Positions 1 through 12,510 of a stretch of DNA of 64,000 bases are shown here, piece by piece. The stretch is taken from assembly GCA_035578175.1 (NCBI GenBank), contig JAQMRL010000012.1:22440671-22504670 (forward strand), read 5' to 3'. Under the pieces are notes generated by a model. That model was not told the origin of the DNA and made no database searches. It saw only the letters and a list, made by a program, of their open reading frames with translations. The stretch's first letter is position 1. Every line of letters starts with the position of its first letter. The DNA comes from Catonia carolina. Lineage: Eukaryota; Arthropoda; Insecta; Hemiptera; Achilidae. The position numbers were made by a program, and so were the translations under genes.

Positions 1-1150
1 TAATCATATGGGCAACAGAAAGTAAAAAGTGTCTAATCTGCTGCAACATATATCAGTGGATTGAAAAGTTTAATTCAGGCAGAACAAAATGTCACTGATT
101 TCCGTTGCTCTTAAAGACAGTTGAAGTTTTGACTACTACACTTGTTAGCGCCAGTCTTCCCGGGGTTAATTCAAACTGTTTTCCCCGCTAATTACAATTT
201 GTTCCTGCCTCTGTTTCCGCGTGACATCATTAAGTCACGTCATCCGTATCCCTTCTCCCGTCTACATATCCGGCATCTTCCTTACACACTCTTGTCTCAG
301 CTTCCGTGATGAATGGGTGCGTTCTTGTCTCTTGCGCTTAGCGCGTGGCGTGGGTGGCGATTCCCTGCCATTTCTTCGTTTACAATCAGTTCGTTTCGTT
401 ACTCGTTGGTTTACTACAAACCTAAACTGTTCGTTATTCTATGCTTTGTGTGAATTATATTCAATTGCTCATGTGTTTGTTTATTGTAAACTGTCGTAGT
501 GTATTCATTGCAATGTTACCAGTGTGTCTCCACGTGCTTATCTACAAGTTTCAAGTCGTTTTATGGATTCCAGGTAAGAACGTTTTTCATTTATTACGGT
601 TAGTTATTCAATTGTGTGTCTCCCTATGTCTTTTCCCTACCAATTATGTCCGTTACCTTTCGTTATTTGGTTCCTCCTATTATTAATTCATTTCGTTTAT
701 TTTCTAAGTCGTTTTTGCTGTGGTTGGCAGCTGCTTAAAACTGACCTGGTCCTCCGAATTAAGTCAATTAATCGTTTACTAATTACTGTAAAATTATTCA
801 ATTTAAATTTGTTTCATTGTCTTTTATCCAGCGCCTTACAAACGCTAACAACACTTAAAAATCGTATAAATGATTTTATTCATAAAACAGTCGAGTCAGA
901 ATTTTGTAAACTGTGTAATATTAGTGTTGAAAGCATTAAATCGTTCATGACATGTTGAGTGGATTCAAGCTCATAAAGATACACCCACATACACAAATTT
1001 TTGAGCTCAAAAAATGGTATTAAGCATAAAGTAATGATTTTCTGCATTGTATAATAACCTGTGATGTTCTCCATCATTTCAATTTAAAACTTGTGTGTCA
1101 GCCTGTAAATTGATTTTCATTTTTTTCTGAGACTCGTAATATCCAATTTT
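1..1150. other. Unassigned AT-rich sequence
   Basis: No recognisable gene or repeat. Short open frames of 63-114 codons are present but have low-complexity, hydrophobic translations with no family resemblance. Bases about 180-380 are somewhat richer in C and G than the surroundings. I see no splice-framed coding signal. Confidence 0.4.
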
Positions 1151-2252
1151 TTACTTACTCTATTAGAATATATATAGGAAGGAAAGTATTGTTTTCGTGT
1201 CGATTTTTCATAATTGAGTTTTCACCGGATATACACGTTTTCAGACCCTGTGAACCTAAGAAAACATGTTTTTAGTAATTGGTCTGTGTGCGTGCGTGCG
1301 TGTGAAAAATATAAAATATTTCAAGAACGGAACATCATAGAAAGTTGAAACTTAAGTTAGGTACCACTACAGGAACTGACATGAACATTTTCATCAAAAT
1401 CAGTCTACTGGGAAGTAGTAGTTTATTCTTGTGATTTTTCACTTCTTTCTGATTTTCTCAAAAACGGCTTCTATGATTTTTTTAAAAATCGCCCCATTTA
1501 CTACTTTTTTTATGCTCAACAAGATAGGGTAGGCAGCATGTCTGCTGAAATTCTTGGGGGAGCTGTGCTCTCGTAGAAAAAAATATTTTTTTTAAGATTG
1601 CGGTCTTAATATGCATTTTAGGGAAAAAGTATATATATTCAAAGTTGTAGAAAATCAAAAAAAAAACCTTCAACTTTTATTTCAAATTTTTTTTTGTACA
1701 ACACTTAGTTTAGCAGTAATTAGTGATTTTCCGTTTTTTCATGAAATCTGTAAAAAAATGGATTATTTAAGATTTTGGCCTTAGTACGCATTTCACGACA
1801 AAAGTGTAGATAATCAAATTTATAGGAAATTAAAAAACGTACAACTTTTAATATAAGCATTTTTCTCTACAGAGCCTAGTTTAGGGCCAAAAAGTGATTT
1901 TTTTGTATTATTAAGCCAAACTAAGGTTGGTTTTCATTTTGTATTATTCACTCATGATTAAATTTAGGTTATGTTTTTGAGGTTAGATTTTTGTTTTTTT
2001 TTGAAGTCGCATCAACAACTTGATCATTAGCAACTTCGGTGGGTTAAGAAACTGTAATGATGGGTTTTGGCACGTAATAATTTCCAGACCTTAGCTGGAA
2101 ATCTAACCCGGGATCACCGCTAAGTAGGCTAGCGCGCTATCCAGTACGTCATGGAGGCAGCCATTTTTCTGTTTTTTTTACGGTGTTTTCTAATGTTAGG
2201 TTATTAGCATTGGCAAGAGAAAGTTTTCTGAGTGTTTCACATCAGATCTTTG
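1151..2252 (+). repeat. Family A (HINE-like) element, diverged, interrupted by a SINE
   Basis: It begins with a degenerate ACTTACTC... end followed by the ATATATATAGGAAGGAAAG block. It runs through the conserved AACATGTTTTTAG, TCATCAAAATC and GCTGAAATTC segments and ends with GGCAAGAGAAAG and a hairpin before CAGAT. A minus-strand SINE (1994-2162) splits it: family A sequence stops at GGTTAGATTTTTG and resumes at TTCTAATGTTAGG. Its conserved parts are clearly homologous to the full copies at 61298 and 62729. Many substitutions make it an old copy. Confidence 0.8.
1994..2162 (-). mobile_element. tRNA-derived SINE, Gly-like head with tail 1
   Basis: Read on the minus strand, it has a tRNA-like head with GGATAGCGCGCTAGCCT (A-box region) and a diverged B box (CCCGGGTTAGATTTCC). 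Next comes TAAGGTCTGGAAATT and then a tail with GTTGCTAATGATC and GTTGATGCGACTTC followed by an A-rich end (the T run at 1991-2002). It is homologous over its whole length to the SINE at 43868-44060. It interrupts the family A copy at 1151-2252. Confidence 0.8.
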
Positions 2253-2547
2253 TGATTATTTAGAAGAAAAACATACCATGAACAGCGAGTACTGTTCTAA
2301 CATGCTTCAACATAACAATAAGGCAACATGTAAGGGCGCTCTCTCAAGAGATGTGATTCTCGTTCATGGGATTTTGCCACACAAGAGAATAAATAAATGG
2401 TCCTCCTTACCACTTAGAGAATGGGTAAAACGCTCAAGAAGTTAGGTTGCGCTGTGTTGTAGACAAGTGTCTAAATATTGCTGGAGACTTTATTGAAAAG
2501 ATTTAACAAAATTATTGGATGGCCTCGTAGATTATAATGAAATTTTT

Positions 2548-3388
2548 ACTTACTCTTGCTTTATATAAATATATAGGGAAGGAAAGTATTGTTTTCATGT
2601 CAATTTTTCGAAATCTACTTTTCACCAGATATACATGTTTTCAGGCCCCCAGAACCCAAAAAACATGTTTTTAGCGATTGGTCTGTGTATGTGGGTGGGT
2701 GGGTCTGTGTCTGTGTGAGAACAAAATATCTCGGGAACAGAATAGAACAAAGCCAAAACTAGGAAGTTAAATTAGATACTATTACAGGACCCAACACGAA
2801 CATTTTCATGAAAATCAATTAACCGAAAGAAGTCATTTATTCGTGGAATTTTTCACTTTTTTGCGGGTTTTTCAAAAAATGGCTCCTTTTTTTTAATAAT
2901 TGTTTAAATTACTAAATTTTTATGCTTTACAAGATAGGGTAAGCGGCATATCTGCTGAAATTCGTGGAGGGCCTGTTCTCTTGTAGAAAAAATGTTTTTT
3001 TTTCAAGATTGTGACCTTCATATGCATTCAAGGGCAAAAGTGTTTTTGATTGAAGTTGTAGAAACTTTTAAAATCTACAACTTTTATTTCAGACATTTTT
3101 GTACAATGCTTAGTTTAGCAGCAATTAACAATTTTCTGTTTTTGTCTTGGAAAAATGTAAAAAATGGAATTTTTTAAGATTGCAGCCTTAGTTTGCATTT
3201 TACGACAAATGTGTATATAATTTTAAGCTGTAGGAAATTGAAAAAATCTACAACTATATCAAGATTTCTTCTATAGAGCCTAGTTTAGCGTCAATTAGTG
3301 ATGTTCTGTATTTTTAAATTAAATAGAGGTTAATTTTCATTTTGCGTCATTCATGCATGATTAAAATTTAGTTCTTTTTTCATTTTAC
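2548..3388 (+). repeat. Family A (HINE-like) element, 3' end missing
   Basis: The 5' end TTACTTACTCTTGC and TATAAATATATAGGGAAGG block are present, followed by a short G/T-rich stretch at the microsatellite slot (2690-2720). The conserved body follows up to CATGCATGATTAAAATTTAG. The terminal GGCAAGAGAAAG and final hairpin are not found. It is followed by an inverted copy at 3616-4500. Confidence 0.8.
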
Positions 3389-3615
3389 ATTGTTTGCTAA
3401 AGGTGTTTAGACGAAAAGTGGACCAAGTCCATTTTTGATTATTGTTAGAAAAGTTGATGTAAAGTTAAACATTACAATCAAGACTGCTCACAGAACAGAC
3501 TATGTGCTTTCTGCAGGCAATAAATGAAACTAGGACTTTATTCTCTTTTGCACTGAAAAATATACCAAAACCCTTGTCATAGTGTTGTATACACTATGAA
3601 ATTATTGTCGTTTTG

Positions 3616-4500
3616 ACAAAAATCTAATGTGAAACAATCACACAACTTTCTGTTGCCAATACAAATAATGAACAATATAACCTAACATTAGAAATAAACA
3701 AAATAAACTAACCTCAAAAACCATAACTTTATTTTAATCATGAGTGAATGATGCAAAATGAAAACCAACCTTAGTTTGGCTTAATATTACAGAAAATCAC
3801 TCTTTGACGCTAAACTAGGCTCTGTAGAGAATAATACTCAAATCAATTTGATTATATATATACTTTTGTCATTAAATGCATACTACAGCTGAAATCTTAA
3901 ACAATCCATTTATTTTACAGAAAATCACTAATTACTGCTAAACTAAGCGTTATACAAAGAAATGTTTGGAATAAAAGTTGTAGGTTTTTAACTGTTCTAC
4001 AACTTCAATTGTATACACTTTTGTGCAAAAATGCATATTAAGGCTGCAATCTCAAAAAAAAACCATTTATTTTTTTCTATGAGAGCACTACCTCCCCAAG
4101 AATTTCAGCACACATGTCACCTACTCTATCATATAGAGCATAAAATAGGTAGTAAATGAGGCAATTTTTAAAAAAATCGTAGGAGACGTTTTTTAAAAAA
4201 TAGTAAGAAGTGAAAAATGACACGAATAATTTACTACTTCCGGTTAAACGATTTTGATGAAAATGTTTGTGTCAGGTCCTCTAGTGGTACCTAACTTAAA
4301 TTTCAAGTTTCAGCTTCGTACAATGTTGCAATTTTGAGTTATATTGTTCACGCACAGACCAATCGCTAAAAATATGTTTCTTTTGGGGTTCAGAGGGTCT
4401 GATAAAATGTGTATAGCTGATGAAAACTCAATTTCGAAAAATAGACATGTAAACAGTATTTTCCTTCCTATATATTTACATAGGCAAGAGAAAGTAAAAA
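3616..4500 (-). repeat. Family A (HINE-like) element, near full length
   Basis: Minus-strand copy, read on the plus strand from AAAATCTAATGTGAAACAATCACAC (3' hairpin) through TTTCTGTTGCC to TAGGCAAGAGAAAGTAAAAA. Both subterminal inverted repeats and both hairpins are recognisable. It faces the plus-strand copy at 2548, so the pair could fold back in a read-through RNA. Confidence 0.85.
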
Positions 4501-4620
4501 TTAGACTTTGTCCACTTTTCTTCTGAATACCAAGTGAATAACAACAATCATCAAAGAGAATGAACATCAAGTAAATAAAGTTTATGTGGATGTAAATAAA
4601 TTTTACATATTTACAAATAA

Positions 4621-4664
4621 ATTTTATAGAGAAAGTCATGAGAGTGTTTCTCACCAGATTTTTT
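4621..4664 (+). repeat. Family A 3'-end fragment
   Basis: A short fragment with only the last part of the element: GAGAAAGTCATGAGAGTG, then TTTCTCACCAGATTTTTTG, the 3' subterminal repeat and hairpin. Upstream sequence (4503-4620) is not recognisable. Confidence 0.6.
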
Positions 4665-4852
4665 GTTTTGTTTTCTTCACAGCTTCATTTCATTTTTCTG
4701 CATATTCTAAAAGGCGCCCCTTGGATACCACAAGATCAGGGTGATTGTCGGACGTTGACCCATTGGGAACAGATAGATTATGGTCAACAGTTCACATCTA
4801 CAAGGAGGTTTTTAACAGCTGCTCCAATCATACTGTAAGTTTTTTTGTTGTT

Positions 4853-5197
4853 GTCAGGTCATCAGTCGAAAGGCTGGTTTGAACCTCTAGAGGCTTTTCT
4901 AAGTAAAATGAGGAGTAAGGTGGTTTACTATTGCCTTCCTCACCGAGTGGAAAAGTAGCCTATGCTTATCAGCATGCTAAGCCTTTCGAAAATCACCTAC
5001 TTTCCACTCTGCAAATGGCACCTTTGCGGGATGTAAAGTAAATTCTTTTCAGAGAGCCTGGCATGCTGATAAGCATAGAACTCCTTTTCCACTTAGTGAG
5101 GAAGACAATTGTAATCCACCTCACTCTACGTTTTACTTAGTAAAGCCTCTAGAGGTTCAAACCAGCCTTTCGGCTGATGACCTAAACAACATTTAAT
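4853..5197. repeat. SINE3 inverted pair (two partial copies head to head)
   Basis: Two partial SINE3 copies face each other. The left one (4853-5033, minus-oriented) starts with the 3' hairpin GTCATCAGTCGAAAGGCTGG. The right one (5034-5197, plus-oriented) ends with CAGCCTTTCGGCTGATGACC followed by TAAACAAC. Both share CCTCTAGAGG, the TTTCCACT and GTGAGGAAG blocks, and ATGCTTATCAGCATG. Together they make an imperfect palindrome of about 340 bp. Confidence 0.8.
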
Positions 5198-5786
5198 TTG
5201 TGTTAAATTGGGGGAGGGGAATTGATTTGGTTCTTTATTATTTGATTAATTAAAAGTGTGTATTATTTTCAATTTCATTTTCAAAATGATGCAGAAAAGT
5301 CTGGATACGAGGGGTCGAAGCAATTAATAGTTTTTAACCTATTGTAGTTTTTTTGAGAGGCAGTCTAATAACGAAATTAGGGAAGAAATCCTTCTAGTAC
5401 TGTTAAAAAATTAAAAATTTTAGGCTATGGAATTTGCATGTCACAGAACGTTAAATTTTTGTTAAATTGACATATGAGATTGAATGTCATAATTTATTTT
5501 CTTTTAATTGGATAATTAAATGAATTACCATTTAATCGTATGAAATTTTTTTGTAATAATATTACGGGATCCGTTATGAAAGTAATGCACATGATTTTAT
5601 TGTGACGCAACTGTCCATCCCAGCCCAGTAAAAGCGGTCGGGAAATGTGGGCGGGGAGTCTGCCCTACCTACACAGCCGGTCGCCAATTTGCTCCGAATT
5701 CTTAAGCAGAAAGATGTACTCCTTGTAAAGTTGTTTTTCAATTTTGTATCATGACGCGATCGTCATTTGTATCATGAAGCATGTGT
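5198..5786. other. Unassigned; small GC-richer island
   Basis: No gene or repeat recognised. Bases 5605-5700 are unusually GC-rich for this window (GGGCGGGGAG, AGCCGGTCGCC) and lie between AT-rich stretches. They have no obvious open frame or transposon terminus. Confidence 0.35.
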
Positions 5787-6440
5787 CATTTTTCACTTTT
5801 TTGCAATTATCTCAAAAACGGCTTGTATGATTTTTAAAAGTTGCCACATTTACTAAATTTTTTATGCTCTACAAGATAGGATAGGCGCCATGTTTGCTGA
5901 AATTCTTGGGAAGGCTGTTTTCTCATAAAAAAAATGTTTTTTTCGATTGCGGCTTTAATATGCATTTTAGCGCAACAATGTAATAATAAAAGTTATCAAG
6001 AATTTAAAAACTTAACGACTTTTATTTCAAACATTTTTTTGTATAACGCTTAGTTTAGCGGTAATTTGCGATTTTCTTTTTTTTTTCTCACGAAATCATG
6101 TAAAAAATTGATTGTTTTAAAGATTTCAGCCTTATTATGCATTTTACGTCAAAAAAATATAATGAAATTTTTAGGATATTAAAAGATCTACAACTTTTAT
6201 TTAGAGAATTTTTCTCTAGAGAGCCTAATTTAGCATGAAAGAGTGATTTTACGTATTTTTAAGCCAAACTGAGATTGATTTTCATTTTGCGTCTTTCACT
6301 CATGGTTAAAATTTAGGTTATGTTTATTGAGTTTAGTTTTTTGTTTATTTCTAATGTTTTATTACTGATGTTAGATTATATTGTTCAATTTTTGCATTGG
6401 CAAGAGACAGTTGTGGGAGTGTTTTACACCAGATTTTTTT
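5787..6440 (+). repeat. Family A element, 5'-truncated
   Basis: It starts inside the family at the TTTTTCACTTTTTTGC block, so it lacks the 5' hairpin and the microsatellite slot. It continues through GCTGAAATTCTTGGG, AACGCTTAGTTTAGCGG and TAATGTTAGATTA to GGCAAGAGACAG, the 3' hairpin and CCAGATTTTTTT. Confidence 0.8.
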
Positions 6441-6941
6441 AAAGATGTAGTAATAATTACTGTATGTTGCGTTTTGGTTGCTGTGGTAACAGATTTAACA
6501 TTGTGTTTATCAAGTTGAATAACTGTTGTTATGATACGGATAGTGTCATTTTATTTAATACCTGCGTAATGAATACGTCTTACAATTAATGGTCTTAAAT
6601 TTTACTGATTTTTTTCATTATTATTACAATAATTGACATCAGTAAAATTTAAGCATGTGTAGTTTTAGGAAATATGATATGTATATACATTGCATTTTGT
6701 TATTGAACAAAAATAAATACTTTATTATTAATTAAAAATCTTAATTATTAATGTTCATCAATAAGATATTATTGATTTTCATTAATAATTAATAACAATC
6801 TTATAAATTAATAATTAATCATTAACCAAAAAAAAAGAAATAACATTAATTTTTCGCATAATCATATGCCCAGTGTCGTAGTAGGGATAAACATATACTC
6901 TTCCAACTGTAAATCTAGTAACGCTTTGTGGGTGCGCAACT
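6441..6941. other. AT-rich spacer with ATTAAT repeats
   Basis: Very AT-rich sequence with imperfect ATTAAT/TTAATAA repeats (about 6715-6830). No coding or transposon terminus is recognised. Confidence 0.4.
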
Positions 6942-7884
6942 TAAAAAAATCTGGTGTGAAACACTCACACAACTTCCTCTTGCCAATGTAAATAATTAAC
7001 AATAAACCTAACATTAGTAATAAAACATTAGAAATAAACAAAAAACTAACCACAATAAACATAACCTAATTTTAATCATATATGAAAGACGCAAAATGAA
7101 AATCAACATCAGTTTGGCTTAAAAATACGGAAAATCGCTCTTTCAAGCTAAACTAGACTTTGTAGAGAAAAATGCTTTAAATAAATTTTGTGGATCTTTT
7201 AATTTCCTATAAATTTTATTATATACACTTTTGTCGTAAAATGCATACTAAGGCCGAAATCTTAAAAAATTAGATTTTTCACATGTTTTCGTGAGAGAAA
7301 AAAAGAGAAATTGCTAATTACTGCTAAACTAAGCGTTATACAAAAAAATGTTTCAAATAAAAGTTGTAGAATTTTAAATTCTCTACAACTTTAATTATAT
7401 ACATTTTTGCGGTAAAATGCATAATAAAGCCACTATCTTGAAAAAACAATTTTTTTACTTGAAAACAGCCTCACCAAGAATTTCAGCAAACATGGCGCCT
7501 ACCCTATCTTGTAGAGCATAAAAAATTTAGTAAACTAGGCGATTTAAAAAAAAATTGTAGGACCCGTTTTTGAAAAAATCACAAAAAATTGAAAAATTAC
7601 ACGAATAAACAACTACTTCCGGTTGACCGACTTTGATGAAAATGTTTGTGTTGGGTCCGGTAGTGGTATGTAACTGTGTGTAAGTTTCAAGTTTGTACGA
7701 TGTTCCGTTCTTAAGATATTCTGTTCACACACACACACACACAGACCAATCGCTAAAAACATGTTATTTTGGGTTCAGGGGGTCTGAAAACGTGTAGATC
7801 CGGTGAAAACTCGATTTCGAAAAATCAATATGAAAATAATACTTTCCTTCCTATATATTCATATAGGCAAGAGAAAGTAAAAAT
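6942..7884 (-). repeat. Family A (HINE-like) element, full length
   Basis: Read on the plus strand from AAATCTGGTGTGAAACACTC (3' hairpin end) through CTTCCTCTTGCC to GGCAAGAGAAAGTAAAAA. A CA tract fills the microsatellite slot at about 7722-7743, followed by AGACCAATCGCTAAAAAC. Both subterminal inverted repeats and both hairpins are present. Confidence 0.9.
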
Positions 7885-8148
7885 TACCAAATAAAAAACT
7901 GACCTTCACGAATTACACTAAATTTTAAACTAGAAATAAATTAACACGTATTTTAGTAACAACAGAATTAAGTTAATTATGTTAAATAATTAAGTTAAAT
8001 AAATTTTAATGAACAAAAGAAAATCTATGAATTGGTTAATACAAAATTATAATTTTACGAAAGAATTTAATTATTTGTGTATAACTTAAGTTTATTGGCG
8101 ACACCTTCTACAATATTAAGTACTCTTACTAAAATAAAATATAATTAT

Positions 8149-9184
8149 TACTTTCTCTTGCCTATATAAATATATAGGAAGGAGAGTATTGTTTTCATGT
8201 CGATTTTACGGAATCGTGTTTTCACCGGATCTACACGTTTTCAGACCCCCTGAACCCAAAAAACATGTTTTTAGCGATTGGTCTGTGTGTGTGTGTGTGT
8301 GTGTGTGTTTACAAAATATCTCAAGAACGGAACATCGTACGAACTTGAAACTTGAAAATTAAGTTACATACCACTACCGAACCCGACACGAACATTTTCA
8401 TCATAATCGGTCAACCGGAAGTAGTTTATTCGTGTAATTTTTCACTTTTTTGCGATTTTCTCAAAAACTGGTTCTACGATGGTTTTTTAAAATCGCTTGG
8501 TTTACTCAATTTTTTATTCTCTACAAGATAGGGTAGGCGCCATGTTTGCTGAAATTTTTGGTGAGGGTGTTTTCACGTAAAAACGTTGTTTTTTTAAGAT
8601 TACGGCTTTAATATGCAATTTAGACCAAAAATTTATATAATAAAAGTTGAAGAGAATTTAAAATCCTACAACTTTTATTTCAAACATTTTTTTGTATAAC
8701 GCTTAGTTTAGCGGTAATTAGCGATTTTCTGTTTTTTTCTCATGAAAACGTGTGAAAAATCAATTTTTTTAATATTTCGGCCTTAGTATGCATTTTACGA
8801 CAAAAGTGTATATAACGATAACTTAAGTTATCAAGAAAAAGATCTTACAACTGTAAGATGTAAAGTTGTAGATCTTTTAAGGTAAGGTGGTGTTTTATTA
8901 CGATAGAAGAGTATTTTTATAGGAAATTAAAAGATCTACAACTTTTATTTATAGCATTTTTTTGTACAGTGCCTAATTTAGCATGAAAGAGCGATTTTCT
9001 GTATTTTTAAGCCGAACTGAGGTCGATTTTCATTTTGCGTCTTCACTCATGATTAAAATAAGGTTAGGTTTTTTGAGGTTAGTTTTTTTTTTATTTCTAA
9101 TGTTTTATTACTAATGTTAGGTTATTTTGGTCATATTGGCATTGGCAAGAGAAAGTTGTGTGAGTGTTTCACACCAGATTTTTT
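8149..9184 (+). repeat. Family A (HINE-like) element, full length with internal insertion
   Basis: It starts ACTTTCTCTTGCCTATATAA and has the ATATATAGG hairpin and a pure TG tract at about 8283-8309. It ends GGCAAGAGAAAGTTGTGTG, then the GTTTCACACC hairpin and AGATTTTTTA. About 100 bp near 8815-8935 is absent from other copies and contains locally repeated AAGTTATC and AGATCTTTTAAG words, so it is probably a local duplication or rearrangement. Confidence 0.9.
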
Positions 9185-9592
9185 ATTTATCATTTGCTTT
9201 TGCCAATCTCTCAGTATGTTTTTTTATTAATTAATTTTATTATTAAATCGCCCATAACAAAGTGTAAAGACTTATCCATAAATGAACTTGGAGTTTTTAT
9301 AGGTTTATGTTACACACTGGTACCATAAGGATGTGCCATTTCGAGGATTATTGGAAAACACACCGATTGTTTAATTTACAGTGTTTTCGTGAGTTGTGAC
9401 CATTTCCTAATTATCTTACGATGTTTGCATTTTCTAAGCGAGAGTTCAGTTGGGCCTGAATGTGGGTTGACAAATTCTGCGTAGCGGATGATACTATTTC
9501 GCATCACAGAAGTTGTTACACTACAGCCAAAAATATGATTTGGAACTTAATTTTCAACATCAGTATTTGTGTAATTACACCTCTAGATAAGT
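9185..9592. other. Unassigned sequence flanking the piggyBac-like element
   Basis: No gene or repeat recognised. It ends at the TTAA that is duplicated around the element at 9597. Confidence 0.4.
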
Positions 9593-9596
9593 TTAA

Positions 9597-10439
9597 CCCT
9601 TTCAGTGCCATGGCCGATCGAATCGGCCGCCAGTTTCAAACCACTGTAGTACTCTCAGTTCTCAACAGATTGTGCTGTTTTTACTCTTAAACGAAGGAGC
9701 AGTTATTGCTGTACATGACCGTATATTTTTAGCCTCTTTGGATGTACGGTGACAATTTTACAAGCGATCTAACCGGCCGGTGTTCTCGTGTTGTGTCGAG
9801 TCGGTTGTTTACATTTTATAACAGCATGTATAACCTCTACTATTATATTTTGTGTTTAGTTTTGCAACTATTTGTGTTAGTGATTGGTTTATTTCTTTAT
9901 AATGAAGATAAATTATATTTTGGTCTTGACAATGATGAAATTTGCGACTTAGCTTTGTGTATGGGCTCTGAAAGTGAACCTATGTTAGAAACTATACAAT
10001 TGTCATTTTTTATAAATACTCAAATTTTCTGTCGCGTCATGCTGAACTAATATCCTCAATAAGTATGTTTGTAGTGACAATTTATAAACAAATTTAATAT
10101 GCTTTTGTTCAAAATTAAATGGGCTACATGATAGATGTGCCAACTTCTGTAAAAAATATAATTATAAACTAGTTATTTTGTGTGAAAGTGTAAAAAACAA
10201 TTTTCTTCGGTTGCTTGTACTGAATTAAAATTTTTTTAATTTCTTTAAAAAAGACAAGCATTAGTTTTGATCATGTATATGCAATTCTTCATCTATTTTT
10301 AAGGTAAGACCAAAATTTCAAGTCTCTAGAATTATTACTTTATCAGTAATCTAATTAAACAAATATGCTTGCTTTATACATCAAAAGTGGCTTGGCATTT
10401 TATGCACAACCATGGTGAAAGAGGGTGGCACTGAAAGGG
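9597..10439 (+). mobile_element. piggyBac-like non-autonomous element (843 bp)
   Basis: It is bounded by perfect TTAA target duplications (9593-9596 and 10440-10443), the piggyBac hallmark. Its 14-bp terminal inverted repeats match exactly: CCCTTTCAGTGCCA at the left and TGGCACTGAAAGGG at the right. At 843 bp it is too short for a transposase of about 600 residues. A relic of what may be the transposase N-terminus lies inside (9742-10050). This looks like an internal-deletion derivative. Confidence 0.85.
9742..10050 (+). pseudogene. Possible piggyBac transposase N-terminal relic
   Basis: An open frame of 102 codons inside the piggyBac-like element. Near residues 65-80 it contains DNDEICDLALCMGSESEP, an acidic stretch of the kind found at the N-terminus of piggyBac-like transposases. 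The earlier part is hydrophobic and not family-like, and no DDE catalytic domain follows. The assignment rests mostly on position inside TTAA-flanked piggyBac termini, so this may equally be a chance frame in a MITE. Confidence 0.35.
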
Positions 10440-10463
10440 TTAAACAAATAAATATTTTCAGTT

Positions 10464-11120
10464 TTTACTTTCTCTTGTCTATATGAATATATAGGAAAGA
10501 AAGTTTTGTTTTCATGTCGAATTTTCAAAATCGAGTTTTCACTGGATATACACGTTTTCAGACCCCCTTAACGCAAAAAACATGCTTTTACCGATTGGTC
10601 TGTGTCTGTTTGTGTGTGTGCGTGCGCGTTTGTGTGTGTGAACAAAATATCTTAAGAACACAATATTGTACAAAGTTGAAACTTGAAACTTAAGATAAGT
10701 ATTACTAGAGGACCTGACACAAACATTTTCATCAAAATTGGTCCACCAGAGGTAGTAATTTATTCGTGTAATTTTTCACTTTTTACAATTTTTTTTTTGT
10801 AAATTTCCTCATATACTACTTTTTTATTCTCTATAGGATAGGATAAGCGCCATGTCTGCTGAAATTCTTGGGAAGGCTGTGCTCTCATAAGAAAAAGTTG
10901 GTTTTTTTAGATTGCGGCCTTAATATGCATTTTAGGGCAAAGTGTATAAATTTAAAGTTGTAAAACATTTAAAAACCTACAACTTTTATTCCAAACATTT
11001 GTTTGTATAATTCTTACTTTAGTGGTAATTAGTGATTTTCGGTTTTTCTTTTTTTCATGAAAATCTGTAAAAAATGTATTAATATGCTCTTATAAGAAAA
11101 AGTTGGTTTTTTAAGATTGC
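10464..11120 (+). repeat. Family A element, 3'-truncated
   Basis: It starts TTACTTTCTCTTGTCTATATG with the ATATATAGG block. A G/T-rich microsatellite occupies about 10600-10640 (TGTGTGTGCGTGCGCG type). The body runs to the CATGAAAATCTGTAAAAAATG region and then breaks off. Near 11080-11120 the CTCTTATAAGAAAAAGTTGG segment recurs, indicating a local duplication. It begins 20 bp after the piggyBac-like element. Confidence 0.75.
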
Positions 11121-11360
11121 TTTGTTGTGCACTATGAAAATGTGCTACTTCTGACTCATATCGGGCATGCATCCTGTGGGTCAAGGCAGGCATGCGCTGT
11201 GGTATGAAATGAGGCAAGCGAAGGTGCACGAGTGTGGATATAGCTAATCGGTACATAGACTGCTATTTTACAATCTGCTCTTTTATAGTGAAGGCAGTTA
11301 GAAAATGGATAATATATTTTGATTGCTTTTATTTTTAGCCGTATGAAACAATTTTTTAAA

Positions 11361-12075
11361 TTTTCTCTTGCCCTATATAAATATATAGTGAAGAAAACTA
11401 CTGTTTTCATGTTGAGTTTACACCGGATGTACACGTTTTCAAACCTCGTGATCCCAAAAAAACAGGTTTTTAGTAATTGGTCTAGGTGTGTGTGACAAAA
11501 TATCTCAAGAACGGAACAGCATATGACGTTGAAACTTGAAACTTAAGTTAGGTATCTCTACGAGACTTAACACAAACATTTTCTTCAAAATCTGTCGACC
11601 AAAGAAGTAGTTTATTTGTGCGTTTTTTTTTTACATTTTTACGATTTTCTCAAAAACATTTTTTTTAAAAACTGCCTCATTTACTACATTTTTTATTTTC
11701 TACAAGTTGGAGTAAGCACCATGTCTGCTGAAATTCTTCTGGGGCCTATGCTCTCATAAAAAACATTGGTTTTTTTTAAGATTGTGGTGTTAGTATGAAT
11801 TCTAGGGCAAAAATATGTTTAATCAAAGTTGTAGAACATTTAAAAACCTATAACTTTTATTTCAAACACTTTTTACAATGCTTAGTTTAGCATTAATTAG
11901 TGATTTTCTGTATTATTTTCATCAAAATCGATAAAAAATAGTATTTTTTAATATTGCAGCCTTAGAATGCATTTTCCAACAAAAGTTGGTGATTAAAATT
12001 ATATATTTTATTTATTTTTTATTATTTACATTGGGAATAGAAAGTTGTGCAAGTATTTCACACCAAATTTTTTAG
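11361..12075 (+). repeat. Family A element, diverged
   Basis: It starts TTTTCTCTTGCCCTATATAA with the ATATATAGTGAAG block and has only a short TG stretch in the microsatellite slot. It ends in a diverged terminus, GGGAATAGAAAGTTGTG, then TATTTCACACCAAATTTTTT. Compared with consensus copies it carries many substitutions and small deletions. Confidence 0.75.
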
Positions 12076-12510
12076 TTTTATGAAAAATAACCTTCAATTT
12101 TTTGGAGGTGATCATATTAGAAAAGTGATTGTTTATGCAAGTTTAATGTTAATTAAAATTCTGTGTTATGTTCTATTGTTACAGGTTTCTTCTGACATGT
12201 TTCTACACAAGAAATGCTACAAATCATTTTATAATTAATTTTATATCACTCGTATTAGTTGTGTTACCGAAATTACCGCAATTTCACAGAGTCCGATTAT
12301 TCGGTATTAACAAATATTAAATGTTGTTATTGTTATTGTATCCTGGTGTATGTATGGTTTTAAATAAATTATAAAACACAACCATTGGAGTAATTTATCA
12401 TGTTCTATAACTATGTGAAGATGTATGTGTTTTTAGATCAGAGTTTTCAATGTTTTACAGGTCCTGTGCCTCCTTAAAAATTTGTAGACCAGGCTTCATT
12501 CGAATAGATA

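Noticed and set aside
6942..7884. Canonical Helitron (TC start, CTRR end)
   Set aside because: Reversed copies do start with A-TCTGG, but the other end lacks CTRR, and subterminal inverted repeats plus a microsatellite fit a Helentron/HINE better.
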